Of a stretch of 20,760 nt of DNA, positions 8,101-16,800 are shown in pieces (within the stretch, counting starts at the first letter, position 1; each line of letters opens with the position of its first letter). The stretch spans positions 1 to 20,760 of IMG/VR virus record IMGVR_UViG_3300017758_002524, one strand, 5' to 3'. A model generated the notes under the pieces. That model did no database searches and was not told where the DNA came from. It saw nothing but the letters and a program-made list of their open reading frames with translations. A program made the translations under genes and the position numbers. This stretch comes from a virus.

Positions 8101-8845
8101 CATCAGTAGATTTTATTATCAAGTTTTCTTTTACTTCTGGCAACCAGTCACCTTCTGGAGTCATACCCATTTTCTCCATATTTCGTCTGTGACTTTCATC
8201 TAAGTATGCTTCGTAAGAACCACCAGGAAATAAATTGTTTACAAATTTTATTTTTACATCACTTGCTTTATTGTAAAGAGATTGTTTTTCAAAAAACTTT
8301 TTAAATTTTAATTTTTTTAAATCACCTTCTGTATATTCTCCACTAATTATTTTTGCTTGTTGTATTAATTTTTGTTCTGGTCCTTGTGCATCTGCACCTT
8401 TAAGTGCATATTCTGCCATGTAATGACTAGGTGGAGCATCTATAATTTCATCCAAATCAAAATCATAAACACCTGATGGTGTTCTTCTTGTAACTGAAAT
8501 CATATACTCTATTAAATCATTTGTGTAATATTCATTTCTTTGACCTAGTTGAAAAATTAAATATGGTGATAATCTTTTATTTTCTGGTATAAAATCGTAT
8601 ACATCTATTTCACTATAATGGATATCATTTGCGTCCATGTAATCCATAATTTCGCTAAAAGCTGTATCTTCAATAATTTTTAATTCATCACCACCATAAC
8701 CCATTTGCCTTCCACCAATATAATTCCACAAAAATTTATTATCTATAGGTTCGTCATATCCTTTATTAAATAAAGCAGTGTCTTGTTCCTGCTTTAAAAA
8801 TTCTAGCTCACTATCGTCAGGGATAAAGTTGTCGTCTTCTACCAT
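5162..8845 (-). CDS. Large multidomain protein with ADP-ribosyltransferase-like motifs, putative injected effector
   Basis: The protein has 1227 residues. Near residues 330-530, ELYHSI (His336), FHAGTYNAALDRA (348-360) and, after an insertion, YDLYKVNIKPGANVVNIPN (from about 506) resemble the LYHGT...FGTxxAAxxR...YxVxLxxxNPLxIPD layout of polyvalent-protein ART-like domains. Near 915-1005, VFRAGELG (Arg921), ISSASKS (Ser935-Ser940), VKAYLVN and NEMEILAPDSAF (Glu991 and Glu993, an ExE pair) match the Arg / Ser-x-Ser / ExE order of mono-ADP-ribosyltransferases, although the Arg-to-Ser spacing is short. A hydrophobic stretch at about 1108-1140 could be a membrane segment. ART enzymes move ADP-ribose from NAD+ to a target; T4 Alt does this to host RNA polymerase after entering with the DNA. 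The gene follows the transglycosylase gene via TAATG. Activity and target are inference; the ART calls come from pattern reading. Confidence 0.72.
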   Translation of the reverse strand: MVEDDNFIPDDSELEFLKQEQDTALFNKGYDEPIDNKFLWNYIGGRQMGYGGDELKIIEDTAFSEIMDYMDANDIHYSEIDVYDFIPENKRLSPYLIFQLGQRNEYYTNDLIEYMISVTRRTPSGVYDFDLDEIIDAPPSHYMAEYALKGADAQGPEQKLIQQAKIISGEYTEGDLKKLKFKKFFEKQSLYNKASDVKIKFVNNLFPGGSYEAYLDESHRRNMEKMGMTPEGDWLPEVKENLIIKSTDADGKVTYTDFYGEEVSPDDPRISDESKFDDIVKDLETPPENLTEEQKVKKLYDNGAISETEYKQALKGEGIFAITPTNVVDDGIELYHSISKGETVNKKFHAGTYNAALDRASQFYGGEQLYKIANDNLNFIQEQVNDLVSELSEQVSFEKVGDFYEVTDGMVTREITITLPTGVEADFNIVAETSNNDLTVKFQDLDGYDGEEIYSETLWDIENEPNSLKSSTSTINIIDDENVAAGFLDELGLKSQAGDFNLRNGYDLYKVNIKPGANVVNIPNTAIFVEFGIEKEMSADFIQGFIERPGDVNQYTNVTQIKIDGKTYDITNDFTSAQALQKHFKDADVLVYTNDIEDVGSKSYIFMNENSYGLEKIDDAQFNIDVANKHIKNNPYATVSKLAREEAFTKPERYQVLIDALLNETDTPTNVASSYHYNVEMVDGYPINQNPENFWTNPEDAIFGQQYKIDEFVDELIRLNAPIKNHPVMQQLIKMMPNIDPNAGAATLIQNLDDRPTNPFGVFSDKRDFTNKIGESLYTRYTVRNYFNNTDTVDFIENTLIPALENKTLSKFDDVNRTNLSKFIYYLHHFETSGAFDAYDSKADIIKKVIYGDVPVMETGVDFNTNSINQEIDLLNIAGVDKTVVDLVVDNQIEIKNIMQTHLAKVQNSYLPDTDYIVVFRAGELGVHGGATPISSASKSYNVSEGMLFYQSSMGRNAGEADPKVKAYLVNTAEIIDTEALGIRGGIDGNEMEILAPDSAFIELDESTLEKIMQGDTIDEDIAKIVPRTEGGTVGAAKANDPRFGSKDVSEYVTDEGRNKWMELVDEAPEVFEDIYKASKKLVGKGLSALQVFDPGDIVIVESLRRLAPALGLASIAAPALSAYVAYEVGVLLVDVGQALNKARVNQGLGTVAEAGGAIFGGTENADWRKLGKDTFKQFGEVSDDWSLSWKISEPIINYVFKEYTELKNKREEQDYISNIETGVSPR

Positions 8846-9834
8846 TATCCACCAAGTAATCTAATAGCTTCTTCTATTTCCTTCGACATTGTTTTTCTGG
8901 TATTCGGTTGTTGTTGTTGTATTGGTTCTAGATTTTTCTGTGTTCTTTTTTCATTAATACTAGATACCATTCTATCTATCAACATTTGTATTGGTGTATT
9001 ACCATCTCTTATTTTTTGTGTAATAGGACCTACAGGAATATTACTAAATGCTTCATTACCTTTATCTACTAAACTCATATCCGACCTTAAAGGTCTGTCT
9101 GGTTCCGTAGGTGAGTCAAACATAGGGTTTAATAATTTATAAAAATCTGATTGTTCAAAATCTCTTTCTCTTGGTGGTTTACCAAATTGATTAGTTATCC
9201 CTGCACTTCTTGATGTTGTATCAATTTCTGTATCTTCAGGTATTGTAGTTGTAGTTGTAGGTGGTACTGTCGTAGTTGTAGGTGGAACTGTTGTAGTAAC
9301 AGGAACATCATCAATATTGCCGAAAGATATTTGGTTGTAATTTTTAATGTAATCTACAGCTTTAGTTATCTCTGCATCTAACCCATCTATAAGTACCAAT
9401 TCATTGTCTGCTCCTAATCTTGACATGTTAGGTTTTATATATTTTGTGTATGTCTTCCAAGCATCAAAAGGGTCTGGACCATAAGATTTAGGATTTCTTC
9501 GTCTGTAGTCAACTATATGTGCAGCAAAGGCTGTTGCATACTTAATATCATATTTAACTGATTTAGTAAAATCTTCTAATGACAAAGTCTTACCTTGATT
9601 TTCAAAAAACTCTACAGTCATATTGTCTGGTTTTTCTCCAGTAAAATATCTTGGAGGATTAATTTGCCATAAACCTTTATCATCAATGTCAGTATCACCA
9701 TCTATACCATGTTTAAATTTTGATTCTAAGTAAGCAATAGCAATTAATATTCTAGCATCATCGCCTGGAACCTCTTGTTGTGATAATAATTCTTTAACTT
9801 GTTCTACTGTATATTGCGTTTCTACTTCTTCCAT
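8845..9834 (-). CDS. Virion-associated lytic transglycosylase-like protein with Thr/Pro linker
   Basis: The protein has 329 residues and no signal peptide. Residues about 10-135 show a lysozyme/SLT-like fold: helix DDARILIAIAYLESKFKHG with the probable catalytic Glu37, then KGLWQINPPRYF (GLWQIN 54-59, matching the GLxQI motif), and later PFDAWKTYTKYIKP, matching the closing 'AWxxYxxY' helix. Such domains cut the glycan strands of peptidoglycan. Residues 178-199 are an almost pure Thr/Pro/Val linker, followed by a polar C-terminal region with LLNPMFDSPTEPD, QKIRDGNTPIQMLIDRM and a basic end. No holin neighbours it and it lies among structural genes, so a tail- or core-borne entry enzyme is more likely than a lysis endolysin. 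Start ATG 9834 overlaps the previous stop, with AGGAGAGG just upstream. Confidence 0.8.
   Translation of the reverse strand: MEEVETQYTVEQVKELLSQQEVPGDDARILIAIAYLESKFKHGIDGDTDIDDKGLWQINPPRYFTGEKPDNMTVEFFENQGKTLSLEDFTKSVKYDIKYATAFAAHIVDYRRRNPKSYGPDPFDAWKTYTKYIKPNMSRLGADNELVLIDGLDAEITKAVDYIKNYNQISFGNIDDVPVTTTVPPTTTTVPPTTTTTIPEDTEIDTTSRSAGITNQFGKPPRERDFEQSDFYKLLNPMFDSPTEPDRPLRSDMSLVDKGNEAFSNIPVGPITQKIRDGNTPIQMLIDRMVSSINEKRTQKNLEPIQQQQPNTRKTMSKEIEEAIRLLGG
9245..9298. repeat. In-frame tandem repeat encoding the Thr/Pro linker
   Basis: Two adjacent 21-nt units (9251-9271 and 9272-9292, beginning gtagttgtaggtgg) differ at two positions, and partial copies extend on both sides. On the minus strand each unit encodes a TVPPTTT-type heptad, seven codons per unit. 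Repeat slippage could change linker length without a frameshift. Confidence 0.75.
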
Positions 9835-10871
9835 TAGCCTCTCCTCATTGGTGTACTAGATTGTGCCGAAGATAGACCTGCCATATTTTTTTGTATTCTA
9901 TAAAAAGTATCATCTTCTATATCTGCTTGTCTACTTACTTCTTCTCTAGGTGCAAAGACTTCATCTTGTATATCTTCTGTGTCTGTCAAGATACTTGTGT
10001 CAGGTTCTTCAGCAGGAGTACCTTCTACAAATCCTGCAAACTCTCCTGTATCTGTAGACAATAAGGTATCTGGTACAGCAGGAGCTAAGTTATCAACGCT
10101 TTCTAAAAATTGAGCAGCAGGTCCACTAGCAAATTTGTTACTAAAATAATTTGTTTCATATTCAGACAAAGGTGCACCTTTTCGTAATTCTACTTCTTTC
10201 AAAAAACCGTTATAGAAATCTTCTAAGTCTTCGTTTTTATATTCATAAGTAGTCGTGTTACCTGCTTGATACGCTTGGGAAAATTCTCCCATCATTGTAG
10301 TTGATGCAACCCAAGAAAGTTTACCATTATTATCCATAGAAAAGTCCATAGCTTTTTTGATGCCTTTCATGGTTTCAGCATCTAAATTAGCACCGTAAGT
10401 TTTACTTAAATTTATTAGACCTGCTTTAGCTAAAGCATTTTTAAGAGGTATTCTTTGTGCTTTATCTAAAGCAGTCCATTGATTCTTTATATCTTTTGTG
10501 TAATATATATTTAAAAAAGCATCTGATGTTCCAAACAAATCTCTTCTTTCAACTTGGTATTTATCTGATGTTAAAAACTCCTCTGCAGAAATAGGTTCAA
10601 CAATAGGGTTTCCAGTATTTGCTTCATATTCTATGTTACCTGCATCGTCTTTTTTGTATACACTGTATTCTTTTTGAAATCCTGTTCCTAATAATTTGTT
10701 AGGGTCTGAAAACATAGACATATTTAATAGATTTTCGTATATGTCACCACCAGTTTCATCCATACCGATTGGAGCATTGTCACCTTGTGGAGGCATAAGG
10801 TCTAATGGACCTACACTTTTTTGACCATCTTTCTCATCTGTTATGTTTTCAGGCATAAAGAAATTAACCAT
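9834..10871 (-). CDS. Cassette protein of 345 residues, probable virion component, function unknown
   Basis: I recognise no named family. The protein is acidic and soluble. The N-terminal 60 residues are polar and Pro/Gly-rich (MPENITDEKDGQ, LDLMPPQGDNAPIG). The middle holds a helical core (about 115-190): IYYTKDIKNQWTALDKAQ, LKNALAKAGLINLSKTYGAN, LDAETMKGIKKAMDFSM and GKLSW. This 'L..AGL...YG..D.ET..A...' plus 'W' layout looks like a helical module that recurs in large phage virion proteins. A disordered acidic tail (about 262-330; DTSILTDTEDIQDEVF) precedes a basic PMRRG end. It lies between the 2301-residue giant and the transglycosylase, coupled to both by TAATG. GGAG sits 10 nt before the ATG; ATG 15 nt further in is a possible alternative start. 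Confidence 0.68.
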   Translation of the reverse strand: MVNFFMPENITDEKDGQKSVGPLDLMPPQGDNAPIGMDETGGDIYENLLNMSMFSDPNKLLGTGFQKEYSVYKKDDAGNIEYEANTGNPIVEPISAEEFLTSDKYQVERRDLFGTSDAFLNIYYTKDIKNQWTALDKAQRIPLKNALAKAGLINLSKTYGANLDAETMKGIKKAMDFSMDNNGKLSWVASTTMMGEFSQAYQAGNTTTYEYKNEDLEDFYNGFLKEVELRKGAPLSEYETNYFSNKFASGPAAQFLESVDNLAPAVPDTLLSTDTGEFAGFVEGTPAEEPDTSILTDTEDIQDEVFAPREEVSRQADIEDDTFYRIQKNMAGLSSAQSSTPMRRG

Positions 10872-13800
10872 TAATCTATTACTCCAAATCTATCTACTTC
10901 ATTAACTAACACTTCATCGTATACTACCATAAACAATGGGTATTTTTCTATAATCTTAAAGGCTTGTGTTTGCAATTCTAGACGAACAGCATCTGCACCA
11001 GGTGATGTATTGTTTTTTAAATAATTAACTGCTTGTTCTATATTAGGATAATTTTTGTTTTTTCTGATAGCATCTAACGCTCTTGTTCGTTCAGCGAAAT
11101 ATTCTTGTAAGTAACCAGTTAATTCAAACTGTGCAAACTCAGGATGTTCTGCTGCTCTAGTTAAATAATCTATCATTATATCATTGTCTAATCGTTCAGC
11201 AGTTTCGCCACCAAGAACACTGTTGTATGCTTCTGACTTACCATAAGCTATAGGAAACATAGACGCTAACCAAGCATCAATCTTTGCGTTTTCTGCTTTT
11301 ACAATGTTTGCAAAATTAGAATCAGGTTTATATTTTACTGTTGCTTCAAGTTCTCTTAGCTTATCTTCTTTCATAGCTTTACCAATTACAGAAGCTAAAA
11401 ACTTTTGTACATCTGCAAACATTTCTTGTTCGTTTTTAGGTGTTACTAGCTCTAAAGGTAAAGATTCGTAACCACTAAAATCTAATAAACCCTCATCTAG
11501 ATTTCTAGAAAAGTAAGTTAATACTGGTCCAAAATCTTTTGCAAGTTCTGGGTGTGATAACACAAAATCATATTCTAATGTTGTTCTTGGTACTCTACCT
11601 GCTTCAGATACAGCTTTACCTTTTAGTTGCAAACCTGCAGATGTAAACCCTTGTATACCATATTTATCTAAACCTAATAGTCTTACAACTTCTACTAATG
11701 CGTAGTATTCACCTTGTGTTGGTCCTAATGTGGCTACCCATTGGCTTCTCATTGATTGGTAAAAACCATGTATTGCTGCAAGTTCAACCATATTGTTATA
11801 AAAAATACCAGAATCAAAACCTTCTTCATCGTACCATTTTTTAAAAGTTGCAGGATTACCTTCTATCGCATAAAGAACATTTAGCTTTGGTGCAAACGGA
11901 CTTATAAATCTATCGTATGCCATTAATGTATAAATGTTTTCTCTTACCTGCTCGGTAATAGTTTCTAATGCTTCAAAATCATCAGCTAACTCTGGGTGTA
12001 ACTGTGCTGATATTTGAAAGGCTTTTGTTGTTGCACCTAACCATATATCTTCATCTACACCTGCTATGTTAAAATCTTTTGCCATAGCGTTAAACCAGTT
12101 CTGAGCTACTGAAGGTATAGCACTTCTTATAAATTCTTCTGGTATATCTAATAAATCTATTTCACCTTTGCCACTGAAAGGTAAGTTATAACCTGCCATG
12201 ATATATCGTTCTACAAATCTTTTAGCTGATGGCTTATCTCTTAATAAAAAACCTACTGGCATACTCATACCTGCACCTAAAGATGGTAGTACTCCTGCAC
12301 CACCTACGCCTAAAGCACTTAGTCTAAGACTTCTTTTAGCGTAAACTCTTTCACTAGGCACTGATGCGTCTTCAGAATACTCGCCAAAACCATTTGATTT
12401 TGCATACGAATCTAACGGTGTACCACCTGTCGGTATAAAAAGATAATTGTCACCAAACTTATCTTTAAAGATAACATTATTTTCTACACCTTTTCTATAA
12501 CCTTCTGCAATTTGATACGCTGCTTTTACATTGTTTTTACTTAACAAGTAATACCTACCTGCGTATTCTCTCCATGCTTCAAAAAAAGCAAAACCACTTC
12601 TGTAGGCTTGTGCAAAATATCCACGCTCTGTTAAATTAAACAATAGATTAGTCTGTGCTTCCATAGCAAACTCTATTGCTCTTTGGTGTATGTCTTCAAA
12701 ACTCATATTTCTTACAATATTTGCTCTAACATCATTCATGTCTAATACAGATGTATAACTCCACTCGTTCATATTTGGCATTATGGTATTGTCAGCAGGT
12801 TTAAATATTTCCATAGTCTTTTCTTTTCTATTAAAGATGCCTTTAATATTTAATTTTTCAAATATTTTGTCTGCAACAATAGCTTTTTCTGTAACATCTA
12901 AGCCTTGTCTTTCTTTTAAATATCCAGGGTTTGTTACTATTGTTTCTTCACCTAATGCTTTTACTTGATTATCTGTTAGTAATTTCTTTCCTCTTAATCT
13001 AAGTGTGTTATACACAGCACCATTGTTAATTATTTCATAAGTATCATCATATTTAAATATACTTTCAATAATCTCGTCACCTTCTTTTCTTAAATACACT
13101 TCACCAAAAGATATTTGGTCAGCAGCTAATCCTAAATACTTAGCTTTGTCATACGCTTTTTTACTAGCATTGATAGTTGTATCTTGTACACCACGATTAA
13201 TTTTAACTGACACATCTAAAAACCATTGTCCTCTAGCTTCATCCCATCTACCACCTAGTACATGGTCGGTCAATCTTAACTTATCTCCATTATCAAGTAT
13301 GTATGATTTCAATACATTCGGTGTTAAAGAATTTTTACCACTTACAACTAATGTTCTGGTGTTGTATGGAGATACAAACAAACTAGCAACTTTACCCCAA
13401 GATTCTTGATTGCCTAAATCTAGGCTAAAACCTTCTGGATTTTCTCGTACAAATCTATATACACTATCAGTGAGTTCTTCGTTTAATGCGTTCTTAGGTA
13501 CAGCTATTCTTACTGGTTGATTTAAAACTTTTTCTATAGTTTTTCTACCTACATCAAATGTTTGTTCACCTGTGTATTTAGCTTTTTGCGTTTTACCTTT
13601 GGTAGATGCTTGGAAATTTTTACGGATTTGTAATAAATTAGGTTTACTACCAGATAAACCTAATATTTTTTCTAACCCTTTTTTGTTAGCACCAGGTTCT
13701 GAAAGATACTTAACTGCGTCTTTAATGATTAATGCTACATCTTCTGCACCATAACCAATGTCATAGGCATTTAATAAAACATCTTGTACAATTTTTTCAT

Positions 13801-16800
13801 TAGCAAATTGTCCATTGTAAATTATTTCATCTTTATTAAATCTAGATATGTAAGTACCTACTTTACTGTCATCAAAACCTAATCTTCCTTCAGCTATTTT
13901 ATTAGCAGCTCCATAAACTTGTGCTTCTGCTTTTTGTACATCAGTAGTAAAAGTTATACTGTCGGCATTCCGAGCATTTGTAGATAAATAATCTACAGTT
14001 TTTTGTCCTTGTTCTGTAAACAAAGTAACAACAAACTCTGTAACACCATTCGCAGTGTTCTTAGAAATAATAGGTTTTATGTTAACATTTAAAACTTCGT
14101 CATAATCAGCAAGTGTATTATCTGCTTTCTTTATATTATCTTTTACAGATTTAATAACTTCTTTATTTAAATTTACTGCTGTGTCTGGGTCCAAATGAAC
14201 TTTTAACATTTCTTCTAATGCAGATTTTTGACCAAAATTTGCAAAAGAGTCTACTGCTAAATTGTATGCTTGTTTAATAAATGGTATACGAATAGCAGTA
14301 CCTTCTCCTTGTGATGTAGCAAAAAACATAGAGTCTAATAAATTTCTAATAACACCTTTTTGTTCAGCTAAACTTTTTTTATCTCCCTTTGGAAATGGTA
14401 TCTCTGCAGGTACTTTTTCTTTTACCTCATTGTAAAGTTTTATAATTTTTCTTGATGCTTGTTCTTGTAGTTCTGGTTGCAATATATCCAAGTTTCTTAA
14501 ATTAATGTTGCCTATTTTTCCATCAGCAATGACATCAAGAAGTTTTAAACTACCACCTGTGTAATTATCTATTGATTGCGAATAATGTGTTGCTAGTCTT
14601 ATAAAATCTTCGTCAGTTTTTATTGAACCTGCAGCAGCATTTCTACTAGCAGGTCCTCTTTTAATAAGACCATCATTATTTTTCTGAATTATTTTTCTTA
14701 TTGATTCTGTATTTTTGAGATAGTCAGCCATTTGGTCTATAGTAAAACCTTTTCTTTTCATGCCTGAAACAATATTGGCTAATGGGTCGTCTATATATCT
14801 ATCTAAAAAATACACAAATGCTTTTGGATGTTTAACGGTATCTACAATAGTAACGAGGTCATGTCCTGTAATGTTCATTAATTGATTATCAACAAATTTA
14901 ACATCTGCAGAAAAAAGTTGTGCTAATTCTGGTGTGCCAAATTGTTGTGAATCAGACAATATGCCCAAAGCCTTTCTTACTGATTTAGGAATAACATCTT
15001 CTAGTAACTCAGTAGCTTTATTGTCTAAAGGTTTTGTAGTTCTATAAGGACCTACCATAGTTGTATCTGGATTTATCTTAAATACTCTTGCAAGAAGTCC
15101 TTCTGAATCATTAAGCATTAATTTAAAATAAGTTACAAGACCATCTAGAGGTCCTCGTGTACCTAGAAATTTATTTTTAATAATTGCATCAGTTATAAGT
15201 TTTAATGGATATGACAACCTGCCTAATAAAAAAGCAGGGTATTGAAAATTTCTCATATATCCAAAAAATAATCTATCAAAACCTCCTGAAAAACCTTCTA
15301 CACTTTTAAACAAAACATTAGGGTTTTCAAAATCTGGTTTAATGTCTGATAACAATTCATTTAAATGTGAGCCTTCACGCCAAAAATCTACTTCTTCTCC
15401 TTCATCTGCAGCTTTACGCACTACTTCAAATATATCTTCGTTACCCTCTGCATTTAAATATTTGCTTCTAAGTCTTCTTTTGTTACTTGTTGCTTTAATC
15501 AATCCTTGTATATCAGGACCATGTATAGTTAAATTTTTTAATTGACTGTATAGCTCTAAAGAGTTTTGTGTTAGTTGTATCATTTGTTCTTCACTTGCTA
15601 CATCTGAAAATTGTTTTTGTGTTATTATATCTACTTCATCTAGAGGATAAAATTCTGGATTTCTACTTGGTGACATTGGTTTAGCAAATGTATCATCAAA
15701 ACCTTGTGCGTCATTGTTATAAAATTTATTAAAGAAATTATCTATTTCATTATCTGTTAAACCAAAAGTAGTTTTAAGTTGTAAACCTATTTCACCAGAT
15801 ACAAGTTTGTCCTTAAATATACTTTTAGCTTCCATTGTTTTTCCATCTTTCAATGCGTTATAAAACTCTGTGCTTAATTCACCTAATCTTTGTTCTGGTA
15901 CAGAACCTAGATAACCATATCTTGTAAAATATCTTAATGATTCTTGTATGTCATTTAAATCTGCAGGTTTAGTTTTAGGTAATTTAATATCTTGTGCTAA
16001 CATTTGGTCTCTAAAACTTCCACCTCTTCTTGCTGTAGTTGTTATACCATCATCTAACGGTGTGTCTAATGCAGCTAATAAATTTTCATTTAATATTTTC
16101 GATTGTAAATGTTTGTTTTTACCTCTACCTATCCATCGACCACCATAATACAAATCTGCTACATAACCATTTTGTATACCGTCTTGCATAATATTTATAA
16201 CATCATTTACTGTAGTATCTGCATTTTGTATTTTAAAAGCAAAGTCTGGATGCAAACCTGCATTTATTAATTTTAATCCAACAGGTACACCATTGTCCTT
16301 AGCATTTACTAATATTTCTGCTAAACCCTCAAAAACATCTATATTTTCATCATAAATATTTTGTAGTGTTTTACCTTTATCAAGTTCCTCTGGTAGAGAT
16401 TTAGCTAAAATAGTTAAGGCTTCATCCATATTTTTAAGAGGTTGTCTTACAATTCCTTGACCAGGAACAACAATATTAGCTAAGTCTAAATAAATATATT
16501 TACCAACATTTATAGTACCTGCAAAAAATCCTGCCATACTATATTCTTTTTTGTAACCTATATCTTGTATTAAATTATTTCTTTGTACAGTAGCTTCATC
16601 TAATATTTCATAATATGTTGTACCATTAATTCGACCTTCGCTTAATAAATCTTGTGCTTGTGATTGTACTAATAAATATTGATTATCTACAAACTCTGTA
16701 ATCTGGTTTCCTGGACCATAACTTGCACTTAAATTACCTGTTAAAGAATATGCTAGACCATCTCCTATTGTTACTGGTAAACCTACTGTCATGTAATCTT

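Noticed and set aside
8845-9834. Endolysin of a lysis cassette
   Set aside because: No holin or other lysis gene is adjacent, the gene is embedded between structural genes by 1-nt overlaps, and the fold is a transglycosylase-like entry type; a virion role is more likely.
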